Shown: positions 41,977 through 50,919 of the stretch, one piece after another
Layout: every line of letters begins with the position of its first letter
Position numbering within the stretch: position 1 is the first letter of the stretch
Source of the DNA: Labrys monachus
GTDB taxonomy: Bacteria; Pseudomonadota; Alphaproteobacteria; Rhizobiales; Labraceae
Reading direction: 5' to 3'
NCBI RefSeq assembly: GCF_030814655.1
Contig: NZ_JAUSVK010000001.1
Coordinates: 2,809,501-2,873,500 of the forward strand
DNA: 64,000 nt
Position numbers and translations under genes: made by a program
Notes under the pieces: generated by a model
Told to the model about the DNA's origin: nothing
What the model saw: the letters and a program-made list of their open reading frames with translations, nothing else
Databases searched by the model: none

Positions 41977-43833
41977 ATGATATCACCATCTTCGCACGGC
42001 AGGGCGGCAGGCCCTGCGGCGGGCACGGCACGGACCCGCCCGCACCCCACGGCCCATCTGGGGGATTTCACCACCGACCGCCGAGTCCTCATCCTGATGG
42101 CGCTCGCCGCCGTCGTCGGCTGCGCCAGCGTCGGGGCGTCATGGCTGCTGCTGCGCCTCATCACCCTGTGCACCAATCTGGCCTATCACGGGCGGGTGAC
42201 GCTCGAGGCGCTGCCCATCGCCGGGACGCCGCTCGGCTGGTGGTCGGTGCTGGTGCCCGTCGCCGGCTGCGTGATCATCGGCTTCATGGCCCGCTACGGA
42301 TCCGAGAAGATCCGCGGCCACGGCATTCCCGAGGCCATCGAGGCGATCCTGATGGGCCAGAGCCGCATCAGCCCCAAGGTGGCGGTGCTGAAACCGCTCT
42401 CGTCGGCGATCTCGATCGGAACCGGCGGCCCCTTCGGCGCAGAAGGGCCGATCATCATGACGGGCGGCGCCATCGGCTCGATCCTGGCGCAGATGTTCCA
42501 CCTCACCTCCAACGAACGCAAGGCCCTGCTCGTCGCGGGTGCCGCCGGCGGCATGACCGCCATTTTCGGCACGCCGATCGCCGCCATCCTGCTCGCCGTC
42601 GAACTGCTGCTGTTCGAGCTCAAGCCGCGCAGCTTCCTTCCCGTGGTGGTGGCCGCCGTGGTCGCCGCCGCCGGACGGACGTGGTTTTCCCCTCCCGGCG
42701 CGCTCTTCCCCTACCATGGCGCCATGCCGCTCTCGCTCGAGGCGCTGCTGGCGTGGATCGTCGTCGGCGTGACCGCCGGCCTCGGCTCCGGCGTGCTGAC
42801 GGCGATGGTCTATGCATCCGAGGACGCGTTCGAGAAGCTGCCGATCCACTGGATGTGGTGGCCGGCGCTCGGCGGCCTCGTCATCGGCGTCGGCGGGCTG
42901 ATCGACCCCGCGGCGCTTGGCGTCGGCTATGACAACATCACCCATCTGCTCGCCGGCGACCTGGCGATCAAGGCCGTCCTGCTCCTGCTGGCGGTCAAGG
43001 CGATCATCTGGGCGGTCGCGCTGGGATCGGGAACCTCGGGCGGCGTGCTGGCACCGCTGCTGATCTTCGGCGGTGCGCTCGGCGCCCTCGAAGGCCTCGG
43101 CCTGCCGCAGGCCGATACCGGTTTCTGGGCCCTGCTCGGCATGGCGGCGATGATGGGCGGCACCATGCGCGCTCCCTTGACGGCGACGCTGTTCGCCGTC
43201 GAGCTGACCGGCGACATGGCGTGCCTGCTGCCGCTGCTGGCAGCGTGCGGCATGGCCTATGCCACGACGGTGCTTCTCCTGAAGCGTTCGATCCTCACCG
43301 AGAAGATCGCCCGCCGCGGACATCACATCACCCGCGAAACCCATGCCGATCCTTTCGACCTGACGTTCGTCGCCAGCGTCATGGTCGGGAAGGTCGACGT
43401 GCTGCCGGCGGCGATGCCGGTCGACGAGGCGGTAGCGTTCTTCTCGGCCGACGCGCACCGGCACAAGAGCTACCCGGTCGTCGACGACGGCCGCAGGGTG
43501 TTCGGCCTGGTTTCCCGGGCCGATATCCTGGCGTGGGCTCGCGAGAGCGGGCATGGCGCCGCGACGATCGGCGAAGCGGTCGAAGGGGCCGATCTCGTCG
43601 TCGCCCATCCCGACGAACTCGTCGGCACCGTAGCCGACCGCATGGCCGCCGGCGATGTGGGACGCGTCCCCGTCATCGACCGCGGCGACGGCAGGCTCGT
43701 CGGTCTCCTCGCCCGCAAGGACCTGCTCAGGGTCCGCGCCCGGCGCCTTGCCGAGGAGCGCGACCGTGCGGTGTATCTGAGGTTGAAGACGCGCCCGCAA
43801 AAGCCGGTCACCGAGGGCGCGGAGATCGGATGA
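41977..43833 (+). CDS. ClC-family chloride/anion channel or antiporter with CBS domains
   Basis: This 618-residue protein has a ClC membrane domain (about residues 35-440) and two C-terminal CBS motifs (about 460-600). Selectivity motifs are GHGIPEA (114-120), GAEGP (154-158, gating glutamate E156), GSGTSGG and GGVLAP variants later. In classical ClC proteins the first motif is GSGIP; here serine is replaced by histidine, which may alter anion preference. The gating glutamate suggests proton-coupled exchange. The start is uncertain, since no ribosome site precedes ATG 41977. It is divergent from marR across a MarR-type palindrome. The membrane protein family is secure; the transported anion is not. 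Confidence 0.92.
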   Translation: MISPSSHGRAAGPAAGTARTRPHPTAHLGDFTTDRRVLILMALAAVVGCASVGASWLLLRLITLCTNLAYHGRVTLEALPIAGTPLGWWSVLVPVAGCVIIGFMARYGSEKIRGHGIPEAIEAILMGQSRISPKVAVLKPLSSAISIGTGGPFGAEGPIIMTGGAIGSILAQMFHLTSNERKALLVAGAAGGMTAIFGTPIAAILLAVELLLFELKPRSFLPVVVAAVVAAAGRTWFSPPGALFPYHGAMPLSLEALLAWIVVGVTAGLGSGVLTAMVYASEDAFEKLPIHWMWWPALGGLVIGVGGLIDPAALGVGYDNITHLLAGDLAIKAVLLLLAVKAIIWAVALGSGTSGGVLAPLLIFGGALGALEGLGLPQADTGFWALLGMAAMMGGTMRAPLTATLFAVELTGDMACLLPLLAACGMAYATTVLLLKRSILTEKIARRGHHITRETHADPFDLTFVASVMVGKVDVLPAAMPVDEAVAFFSADAHRHKSYPVVDDGRRVFGLVSRADILAWARESGHGAATIGEAVEGADLVVAHPDELVGTVADRMAAGDVGRVPVIDRGDGRLVGLLARKDLLRVRARRLAEERDRAVYLRLKTRPQKPVTEGAEIG

Positions 43834-43875
43834 ACCCGGCAGCTCCCGACGTCCCGGCAGGGAGCGGCAGGGAAC

Positions 43876-45387
43876 TCACGCCGGGGTGTGCTCCGGCGCC
43901 GCCGAGGCGAGGGCGAGCAGGCTCAGCTTGTCGAACGCGGCGCTGGGCCTGTCGGCGACCACGCGCCCCGCGCTCATGCAGACGATGCGGTCGGCGACGT
44001 CGAGCAGTTCCTCGAGGTCCGACGACGTCAGGCAGATCGCCAGGCCGGCATCGGCGAGTTCGCGGACGAGACCGTGGATGACAGCCTTGGCCTTGACGTC
44101 GACGCCGCGGGTGAAGTCGTTGAGGAGCAGGATGCGGGGACGCGCCTCCAGCGAGCGGCCGAGGAGCACGCGCTGCTGGTTGCCGCCGGAGAGGCGTCCC
44201 ACCGCCTCGTGCAGGGCGCTTGCCCGCACGCCGACCTGCGCCATCCGGCCTGCCGCCGTCTTTTCCAGACTGCGCCGCCGGAGCCATTTCAGCGGGCCCA
44301 TGCGCTTCACCGCAGCGGCGCCGATATTGGCGACGGCATCCCGCTCCAGCCACAGGCCACCCTTCTTGCGGTCCGGCGGCATGTAGACGACGCTCTGCGC
44401 GATGGCCTGGCTGGGATGGCCGAAGATCACCGGCCGGCCCTTGACCTCGATTGTGCCGGTGACGGGCACGATGCCGCCCAGCATCTGCATCGCCGTGGAG
44501 ACGCCGGAGCCTTCCAGCCCGGCGAGCCCGACGACCTCGCCCTCGCGCAGGGAGAGAGCGAATTCCGGCAGGCCGGGCGCCGAGCCGTGGAGTTCCATCG
44601 CCACGGCTCCCGTCTTGGCGGCGGCGCCGGCCCGCGGCCGCTCGTCCGCCAGCGGGCCCACCATGGCGCGGGTGATGGTGGGAATGTCGGCATCGCCGGT
44701 CAGCCAGCGGCCTTCGACGCGGCCGTCGCGCAGGACGGTCAGCCGGTCGGTGATGGCGAACACCTCGTCGAGGCGGTGGGAAACGAAGACCACGCCGGCA
44801 TCGCCGGCGACGATCGTGCGGATGGCCCGGAACAGGCCCTGCGCCGCGGGCTGGGTCAGCGAGGAGGTCGGCTCGTCGAGGACGAGCACGGTACCGCCCG
44901 CGCAGAGCGCACGGGCGATCTCCACGAGCTGGCGATGGGAGAGCGGCAGGTCGTCGAGGCGGCTCCGGATGTCGACGACGGCGCCGAGGCGGTGCATCGC
45001 CGCCTCGACCTTCTGCCGCCGCGCCTGCCGGCCGATGAAGGCGAAGGGGCCGGGCGGCAGGACGCTCGCGAAGATGTTCTCCTCGACGGTGCGGTCGGGG
45101 AACAGCATCAGCTCCTGATGCACCACCACGAGACCGGCCTTGCGGGCCTCGGCGAGCGAGCCCGTCGCCACGTCCCGGCCGGCGACGCGGAGCGAGCCCC
45201 TGTCGGGGCGGACGGCTCCGGCCAGGATGTTGATGAGCGTGGACTTGCCGGCGCCGTTGGCGCCGAGCAGCCCATGCACCTCGCCGGCCGCCACCTCGAA
45301 GGTGACGTCATCGAGCGCGCGGACGCCGCCGAAGCTCTTGGCGATGTCCTTGGCTTCGAGCAGCATCGCTTTCCCGCTGTCGCTCAT
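43876..45387 (-). CDS. Ribose-type (CUT2) sugar ABC transporter, double ATP-binding subunit (sugar-acid locus)
   Basis: The 503-residue RbsA-like protein has two nucleotide-binding domains. Domain one has Walker A GANGAGKST, a degenerate signature (LSHRQLVEIARAL) and VLVLDEPTSSL. Domain two has a degenerate Walker A (EGSGVSTA) and the signature LSGGNQQRV, but Walker B reads LLLNDFTRGVDV, with NDF where DEP is usual, so the catalytic glutamate of domain two is missing. It overlaps the binding-protein gene by ATGA. The operon order is MR enzyme, permease, binding protein, ATPase. Its substrate is probably the sugar or sugar acid handled by the enolase-superfamily enzyme upstream. Confidence 0.93.
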   Translation of the reverse strand: MSDSGKAMLLEAKDIAKSFGGVRALDDVTFEVAAGEVHGLLGANGAGKSTLINILAGAVRPDRGSLRVAGRDVATGSLAEARKAGLVVVHQELMLFPDRTVEENIFASVLPPGPFAFIGRQARRQKVEAAMHRLGAVVDIRSRLDDLPLSHRQLVEIARALCAGGTVLVLDEPTSSLTQPAAQGLFRAIRTIVAGDAGVVFVSHRLDEVFAITDRLTVLRDGRVEGRWLTGDADIPTITRAMVGPLADERPRAGAAAKTGAVAMELHGSAPGLPEFALSLREGEVVGLAGLEGSGVSTAMQMLGGIVPVTGTIEVKGRPVIFGHPSQAIAQSVVYMPPDRKKGGLWLERDAVANIGAAAVKRMGPLKWLRRRSLEKTAAGRMAQVGVRASALHEAVGRLSGGNQQRVLLGRSLEARPRILLLNDFTRGVDVKAKAVIHGLVRELADAGLAICLTSSDLEELLDVADRIVCMSAGRVVADRPSAAFDKLSLLALASAAPEHTPA

Positions 45388-46427
45388 CCGCGGAACCGTT
45401 CCTCGCGGGTGAGGAAGCCGGTGACGTTGTCCTTGGTGACGACCTCGTTGGCGAGATAATAATTGCCGCCGGGCAGGTTCAGCTTGGGCGCTCCCAGCAC
45501 GACGCGCTGATAGGCGTACATGATAGGCAGATAGCCCTGGAGATAGGGCTGCTGGCCGACCGTCGCGTCGATATGGCCATCCCGGATCAGTTCCAGCGTC
45601 TGGTAGAGGAGATCGGTGCCGACGACGGGCAGCTTGTGTCCGCCATTCTTGCGGACGAGGCCGGCGGCGGCGGTGTCGGGCCCGCAGAGCGGCATGATCG
45701 CGGCGAGGTCCGGATGGGCGCGCAGGATGTCCTTGACCGTGCCGAGTTCGCTCGCCATGTCGGCCGGATTGGTGTTGTAGACGCCGACATCCTCGAGGCC
45801 GCCGGCCTTGACGCCCTGGCGCGCACCCTGCACGCGCTGGTCGAGGGCGAGCGAGCCGGGCGCGCAATTGGTCATCGCCACCTTGCCCTTGCCGCCGGCG
45901 AGCCTGGCGATGAGCTGGCCCTGCGCCTCGGCGGCGCCGACGAGATCCTGGCCGAAATAGAGCTCGCGGCCGCTGTTCGGCGTATCGTTGTTGGCGGTCA
46001 GCACCAGCACGCCGGCAGCCATCGCCTTCTTGATCGGGGCGATCCAGGCGTCGGGCTCGAAGGAGATCACCACGATCGCCTCGTAGCCGGTGTTCACGAG
46101 CTGCTGGAACTGGGCGATCTGGTTGACGGTGTTGCCGTCGGGCACGCCGGTCCACAGCATGTCGATGCCGAGCTGGGCGCCGGCATCTTCCGCGCCGGCC
46201 TTGGTCGGCGCGAAATAGGGATTGGTGGTTCCCGCGCAGGAGACCGCCATCTTGACGGGCTTGCCGTAGAATTTCTTCACCCAGTCCTGCCAGGCCTTCG
46301 CTTCATCGGCTGCGGCCGGTGCCGCACCGAGGACGCCGCCGCCGGCCAGGCCCGCCATGCCGGCGAAGCCCATGAGCGCCGCGAAGCGCCGGCGGTCGAG
46401 GCCGGCCGTCTGCGTGGAATCCGTCAT
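45384..46427 (-). CDS. Periplasmic sugar-binding protein with Tat signal (sugar-acid locus)
   Basis: This 347-residue RbsB-type binding protein starts with a twin-arginine signal (LDRRRFAALMGFAGMAGLAGG), so it is probably exported folded through Tat, unlike the Sec-type binding proteins elsewhere in the window. The mature core has VKMAVSCAGTTNPYFAPTKAGAE, TGYEAIVVISFEPDAW and DTAAAGLVRKNGG. GAGGGAGGAA precedes the ATG. It lies between the permease and ATPase genes, with an ATGA overlap with the latter. The ligand is unknown; context points to a sugar acid or its parent sugar. Confidence 0.92.
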   Translation of the reverse strand: MTDSTQTAGLDRRRFAALMGFAGMAGLAGGGVLGAAPAAADEAKAWQDWVKKFYGKPVKMAVSCAGTTNPYFAPTKAGAEDAGAQLGIDMLWTGVPDGNTVNQIAQFQQLVNTGYEAIVVISFEPDAWIAPIKKAMAAGVLVLTANNDTPNSGRELYFGQDLVGAAEAQGQLIARLAGGKGKVAMTNCAPGSLALDQRVQGARQGVKAGGLEDVGVYNTNPADMASELGTVKDILRAHPDLAAIMPLCGPDTAAAGLVRKNGGHKLPVVGTDLLYQTLELIRDGHIDATVGQQPYLQGYLPIMYAYQRVVLGAPKLNLPGGNYYLANEVVTKDNVTGFLTREERFRG

Positions 46428-46484
46428 TGTCGTTCCTCCCTCTCCATCGGGCCGCCCTTGTCCTCCGGTTGCGCCGAAGGCAGG

Positions 46485-47366
46485 CTAAGCCGCGTTCCGA
46501 ACATTGCCCTTGGTCAGCCAGGTCAGGGACATCGCCGCGATGAGGACCAGGCCGGAGACGCCCTGCGTCCAGTTCGGGGAGACGCCCCACAGCACGATCA
46601 GGTTCTGGAATATGCCGATGACGCACAGGCCCAGCAGCACGCCGACGATCGAGCCTCGCCCGCCCGTCAGCTTGACGCCGCCGATGATGACGGCGGCCAG
46701 CACGCTCAGCTCGTAGCCGGTGCCGGCGGTCGGCCCGGCCGTATTGAGATAGGCCACGGAGCATACGCCGGACAGGCCGGCGACGAGGCCGGAGAAGGCC
46801 AGCAGCAGCACGCGTGCCCGCTCCACCTTGTAGCCGACGAGGTGGGCCGCTTGCGGGTTGCTGCCGATCGCCAGCAGGCGGAAGCCCGACGACGTCCAGC
46901 GCAGCAGGATTTCCGCGGCGAGCGCGACGGCGAGGAAGAGGATGGTGATGTAGGAGATCTGGCCGATCGAACCCTGGCCGAACCAGTCGAAGAAGAACGG
47001 ATCGTCGGGCAGGCCTCCGACCGGCGAGCCGTTGGCCAGCGCCAGGCTGATCGCCCGGAAGATGCCGAGCGTCGCCAGGGTGACGACGACCACCGGCACC
47101 TTGATGACCTGGGCGATCAGTCCGTTGACGAAGCCGCAGGCGAGGCCGACCGCGAGGCCGGCGGCGACGGCCACGGCCAGCGGATAGCCGCCCTTCAGAA
47201 CGAGAGCGGTGGAGACGGCGGCGAGGCCGAAGGTGGAACCGACGGAAATATCGATCTCGCCGGCCATCAGCGTCAGTCCGACGCCGATCGACAGGAAGCC
47301 GAGGAAGGTGATGTTCTGCAGGATGCCCGTGAGGTTGCTGACGGTCATGAAATAGGGGCTGCTCAT
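46485..47366 (-). CDS. Ribose-type ABC transporter permease, N-terminus apparently frameshifted
   Basis: The open frame of 293 residues is an RbsC-type permease (LMAGEIDISVGS; FRLLAIGSNPQAAHLVG; GTGYELSVLAAVIIGG) but starts late, at MSSPYF, with no ribosome site. The missing N-terminus is encoded just upstream in another frame: ATG 47478, with GAGG before it, begins MSSEDIPLDRPRRRLMR, and one extra base in the CGCGC run at 47427-47431 separates it from FGFDEVGILLAAVLFFVVGTMSSPYF in the main frame. Removing one base gives a normal 330-residue permease starting 15 bases after the MR gene. It is thus a sequencing error, a recent pseudogene or a recoded gene. Without the first membrane segment the short form may not work. 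Confidence 0.8.
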   Translation of the reverse strand: MSSPYFMTVSNLTGILQNITFLGFLSIGVGLTLMAGEIDISVGSTFGLAAVSTALVLKGGYPLAVAVAAGLAVGLACGFVNGLIAQVIKVPVVVVTLATLGIFRAISLALANGSPVGGLPDDPFFFDWFGQGSIGQISYITILFLAVALAAEILLRWTSSGFRLLAIGSNPQAAHLVGYKVERARVLLLAFSGLVAGLSGVCSVAYLNTAGPTAGTGYELSVLAAVIIGGVKLTGGRGSIVGVLLGLCVIGIFQNLIVLWGVSPNWTQGVSGLVLIAAMSLTWLTKGNVRNAA

Positions 47367-47492
47367 CGTGCCGACGACGAAGAACAGGACCGCCGCCAGC
47401 AGGATGCCGACTTCGTCGAAGCCGAACGCGCATCAGCCGGCGGCGGGGACGGTCGAGGGGAATGTCTTCGGAACTCATGCGCCTCGTCTCGC

Positions 47493-48608
47493 TCAGCAGG
47501 GCTTCGAATGGGCTTCGATGGCCGCCTTCGTCAGCGTGGTACCGGCGCCCGGCATTTGCGGGCGGGCGTAGTGGCCGGCTTCGATGCGGATCGGCTCGGC
47601 GAAGCAGTCCTTGATCCAGGGAATATATTCCAGCATCGGCGAGGCGGGGTGCCAGTAGGCGAGATGCACGTGGATCTGCCCCATCTCGCCGACATGGGGC
47701 ACGACCGGCAGCCGGTGCGAATGGGCGGTATGGGCGACCTGGATGTATTCGGTGATGCCGCCGAGGCGCGTCACGTCCGGCTGGACATAGTGCACCGCGC
47801 CAGCCTGGATGAAGGCATCGAACGCCTCTGCCGTATAGAGCTGTTCGCCGAGCGCGACCGGAATCGAGGTCGAGCGCGCCAGCGCCGCATGCGAGGCGAC
47901 GTCGTCGTACCACATCGGCTCCTCGAACCAGAATACGTCGAGCGCCTCCGCCCTGGCACAGAAGCGCTGGCAGGTCGGCAGGTCCCATTTGCCGTTGGCG
48001 TCGATGGCGATGGTGACGCTCGGCCCCACCGCCCGCCGCACCGCCTCGATCCGTCCGATGTCGGCCGTCGGATCCTCATGGCCGACCTTGAGCTTCAGAC
48101 GGCGGAATCCGTCCTGCTCGATGGCCCTGAGGCTGCCTTCGACCAGCCTGTCGCGGGGGATGGAGAGCCAGCCGATATCGGTGTTGTAAGCTTCGAGCCG
48201 CTCCTTGGTGGCGCCGCCGAGCAGCTTCCACAGCGGCAGGCCGGCCTTTTTGGCGCGCAGGTCCCACAGGGCGATGTCGATGGCGGCGAGCGCGATCTGG
48301 GTGATGCCGGCCCGGCCGACCCATTGCAGCGCCGGGTTGCGGGCGAGCTTGAGCCACAGGCGATCGCCGTCATGCGCGTCCTCGCCGACGAGGAGCGGCG
48401 CATAGCAATCGGCAATGCACGAGGTCACCAGCCGGTCCGACGGCAGGTGGGCATGCGTGCCGGTGAAGCCGAATCCCTCCAGGCCGTCCTCGGTCACGAT
48501 CCTGGCGCCGACGACGCCCCAATGGGTGATGGTATGGGTCGAATCGGAAATCGAATCCGTGTTGAGCGGCGCGTGGAGGATGAAGGGCTCGACCGACCGG
48601 ATTCTCAT
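47493..48608 (-). CDS. Enolase-superfamily (mandelate racemase/muconate lactonizing) enzyme, probable sugar-acid dehydratase
   Basis: The 371-residue protein has the canonical mandelate racemase subgroup pattern: K172-x-K174 (RLKLKVG), metal ligands D203 (DANGKWD), E229/E230 (FEEP) and E255 (GEQ), and general base H305 (VPHVGEMG). It abstracts the alpha proton of a carboxylate and usually dehydrates an aldonic or aldaric acid, or racemises it. ATG 48608 with GGGAG upstream is preferred over ATG 48659. It heads a leftward operon with the CUT2 transporter and is divergent from a FadR-type regulator. The specific sugar acid cannot be read. Confidence 0.9.
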   Translation of the reverse strand: MRIRSVEPFILHAPLNTDSISDSTHTITHWGVVGARIVTEDGLEGFGFTGTHAHLPSDRLVTSCIADCYAPLLVGEDAHDGDRLWLKLARNPALQWVGRAGITQIALAAIDIALWDLRAKKAGLPLWKLLGGATKERLEAYNTDIGWLSIPRDRLVEGSLRAIEQDGFRRLKLKVGHEDPTADIGRIEAVRRAVGPSVTIAIDANGKWDLPTCQRFCARAEALDVFWFEEPMWYDDVASHAALARSTSIPVALGEQLYTAEAFDAFIQAGAVHYVQPDVTRLGGITEYIQVAHTAHSHRLPVVPHVGEMGQIHVHLAYWHPASPMLEYIPWIKDCFAEPIRIEAGHYARPQMPGAGTTLTKAAIEAHSKPC

Positions 48609-48698
48609 TTCATCTCCCGCAGACGCGCCGCGGACAAAGCGCGGCAGCTTCATGTTCATGGGAAGGGCCTTCGCGGCGGCGCGCCGAATAGGACTAAA

Positions 48699-48718
48699 GG
48701 TCCAACCAATTTATTGGT
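48699..48718. promoter_or_regulatory. Candidate GntR/FadR operator
   Basis: GGT-CCA-ACC (48699-48707) and the dyad ACCAAT-TT-ATTGGT (48705-48718) overlap in the gap between the MR operon and the GntR gene. GGT-N3-ACC fits the FadR-subfamily pattern (GT-N(0-3)-AC). It is the only conspicuous symmetry in the 201-base gap. Confidence 0.5.
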
Positions 48719-48809
48719 AGCAGGGAGTGTGTTATTGTCAACCGCCCGGTCCGGATTGTAGTCTCTTCCACCTGTCTTTCGGGCGGCCCACGCCCTTCCC
48801 TGGAGCCCC

Positions 48810-49577
48810 ATGAAGCAGCTCGAGCCGTCTCCCGCCCTGTCGCTGAACCCTGCCGGCGACACGCGTCTTCCCCAACTCGAGCCGACGAGGCTCTATCGCC
48901 AGATCGCCCGGCTGCTCGGCTCCCGCATCGACGACGGCACCTTTCCGGCCGGGACCCTCCTGCCGACGGAGCGCGACCTCGCCCAGCAGCTCGGCGTCAG
49001 CCGCACCTCGGTGCGGGAGGCGCTGATCGCGCTGGAGGTCAGCGGAAAGGTCTCCATCCGCGTCGGCCATGGCGTGCAGATCCTCAAGGCGACGCCGCGC
49101 CGGGAGGGGATCGGCGCCGGCGCCGACGTCAACGAGGCCGATATCGGGCCGATCCAGTTGATGGAAGCGCGCCGCCATATCGAGCTCAAGACGGTGGAGC
49201 TGGCCGCCGCCAACCGCACGCAGGCCAATCTCGAAGGGCTCGCGCGCGCCATCGGCATCCAGGCCGATGCCAAATCCATCCGCTCGCCGGATTATCGCGC
49301 CGGCGACCGCAGCTTCCATGTCGAGATCGCCAAGGCGAGCGGAAACGCCGTATACGTGCCGATCGTGGGCGACCTCTGGGACTATCGCTACAAGCCGATG
49401 TTCGAGAAGTTCGAGGAATTGCTGATGGGGCCGGACAGGCTGGGGCTGACGCTGGCCGAGCACCGGCACGTCTTCGAGGCGATCGCCGACGGCGATCCCG
49501 TCGCCGCGCGCAAGGCGATGAAGACCCATCTCGATGCGGTGCTGCGCGCCTTTTCCCGCGGGCTGGGCGCGAAATAG
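48810..49577 (+). CDS. FadR-subfamily GntR transcriptional regulator
   Basis: This 255-residue regulator has an N-terminal winged helix-turn-helix (LYRQIARLLGSRIDDGTFPAGTLLPTERDLAQQLGVSRTSVREALIALE, about residues 28-77) and a C-terminal all-helical FCD domain with metal-binding histidines (HVEIAKASG; LAEHRHVFEAI). Such proteins usually repress sugar-acid operons and respond to the acid or its product. It lies between two enolase-superfamily genes, divergent from one and convergent with the other, so it may control both. The candidate operator is at 48699-48718. The start is likely ATG 48810, although no strong ribosome site is seen. Confidence 0.92.
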   Translation: MKQLEPSPALSLNPAGDTRLPQLEPTRLYRQIARLLGSRIDDGTFPAGTLLPTERDLAQQLGVSRTSVREALIALEVSGKVSIRVGHGVQILKATPRREGIGAGADVNEADIGPIQLMEARRHIELKTVELAAANRTQANLEGLARAIGIQADAKSIRSPDYRAGDRSFHVEIAKASGNAVYVPIVGDLWDYRYKPMFEKFEELLMGPDRLGLTLAEHRHVFEAIADGDPVAARKAMKTHLDAVLRAFSRGLGAK

Positions 49578-49610
49578 GCCTTGGCGGCGCCGGTCTCGGC
49601 ACCGTTCCGG

Positions 49611-50798
49611 TCACTTCCGGCCGAACGCCACGTGGTCGACGCGGTTCTGCTCGATATAGGACCAGTCATAGGCGACGCCGAGGCCGGGGCCGTCGGGAAC
49701 CGGCACGCAGCCGTCGGCGCCGAGATCCTCCGGCTGGTCGGAATAGCCGCAGGTATAGACCGGCGGCACGGTGTTGCGCATGTCGGGCCCGACCAGCGCC
49801 ATCTCGTAGAAATGCGTGTTGGGCGTCGCCGACATCACGGCGCGATGGGCCGGACCGCAGGCGTGATACTGCACGTCGAGGCCGAGCGCCTGGCAGAAAT
49901 TGGCCATCTTCACCGCGCCGGTGATGCCCATGTCGTATTCGGGATCGAGATGGACGAGGTCGCCGCCGCCTGCCAGCATGAAGGAGGCCTTGGCCTCGAG
50001 CCCACGCACATGCTCGCAGACGAGCAGGGGCGTGCGCAGGCGTTCGCGCAGCCGCTTGTGCCCTTCGACGGCACCGCCGGTGTCGCGATAGGGATCTTCG
50101 TACCAGAAGAACCTGGCCTCGTCGCAGGCGTCGCCGACAGTGAGGGCATCGCGCCAGGTGCGCAGCTGCGAGGCTGGGTCGAGCATCAGCGGGTAGCCGT
50201 CACCGACCGCCGCCCGGACCGCATGGATGGTCTCCACCTCGCGGGCGACGTCGCCGGTGTGCCAGCCATGGATCTTGAAGCCGGCGAAGCCCTGCGTCCT
50301 GCAGGCCGCGGCATAGTCGGCGAAGGCCTTCGGCGTGTCCAGGCCGCCGGGCTCCTCCTGGCCGTGATAGGTGCTGGCATAGGTGGGCAGGCTCGTGCGG
50401 TACCCGCCGAGCAGACGGCTGACCGAGACGTCGCGGCGCTTGCCGGCGAGATCCCACAGGGCGATGTCGAGAGGACCGTGGCCCATATGGTCGTAGGCGC
50501 GGACCTCGCGCCGCAGATCCTGCCAGATCTCCTCCCGCCGGTCGGGATCGCGCCCGATGAGGTGGGGCGCGAGCATCGTGGCCTGGGCGAACGACGACGG
50601 TGTTCCCACCCAATGCGTCACATATTCGCCGCGGGCGCCGTCGTCCGTCTCGATGCGGACGGCCCAGCGCTGGGCCGGCATGCGGGAGCCCTTCTTGGCG
50701 ATGAGGTTGGCGACCCCGGCGGCGCCATGCGAGGGCAGGCCGAGCCCCTCGACCTCGAAGCGGAACTGGCTGATCTCGACGGAGGCGATGCGTGTCAT
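49611..50798 (-). CDS. Second enolase-superfamily enzyme with variant active site
   Basis: The 395-residue protein belongs to the mandelate racemase/muconate lactonizing superfamily. The catalytic lysine motif is K175-x-H177 (FKIHGW), metal-ligand candidates are D207 (LMLDPAS), E234 (YEDP) and E262 (CEHV), and a base histidine may be H312 (YHACGP). The KxH pattern and the DPAS in place of DANG set it apart from the enzyme at 47493, so the two are not duplicates. It may act on a different sugar acid or a later step. The gene is single, 34 bases from the GntR stop on the other strand. The ribosome site is weak. Confidence 0.87.
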   Translation of the reverse strand: MTRIASVEISQFRFEVEGLGLPSHGAAGVANLIAKKGSRMPAQRWAVRIETDDGARGEYVTHWVGTPSSFAQATMLAPHLIGRDPDRREEIWQDLRREVRAYDHMGHGPLDIALWDLAGKRRDVSVSRLLGGYRTSLPTYASTYHGQEEPGGLDTPKAFADYAAACRTQGFAGFKIHGWHTGDVAREVETIHAVRAAVGDGYPLMLDPASQLRTWRDALTVGDACDEARFFWYEDPYRDTGGAVEGHKRLRERLRTPLLVCEHVRGLEAKASFMLAGGGDLVHLDPEYDMGITGAVKMANFCQALGLDVQYHACGPAHRAVMSATPNTHFYEMALVGPDMRNTVPPVYTCGYSDQPEDLGADGCVPVPDGPGLGVAYDWSYIEQNRVDHVAFGRK

Positions 50799-50919
50799 TG
50801 CGCGATATCCAAACGAAACATGTCTCGAAGGGACGGCAGATGATCAGGTCTTGCGAAGAAGGTCCAGTGGTCCAGCCAATTTTCTTGGCGGAACGCCGTT
50901 GCGCCGGCGGGCTCCGGCA

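Noticed and set aside
45573-48761. Open frame of over 1000 codons on the plus strand.
   Set aside because: It runs antisense through the binding-protein, permease and MR genes and shows no domain; it is a GC-content artefact.
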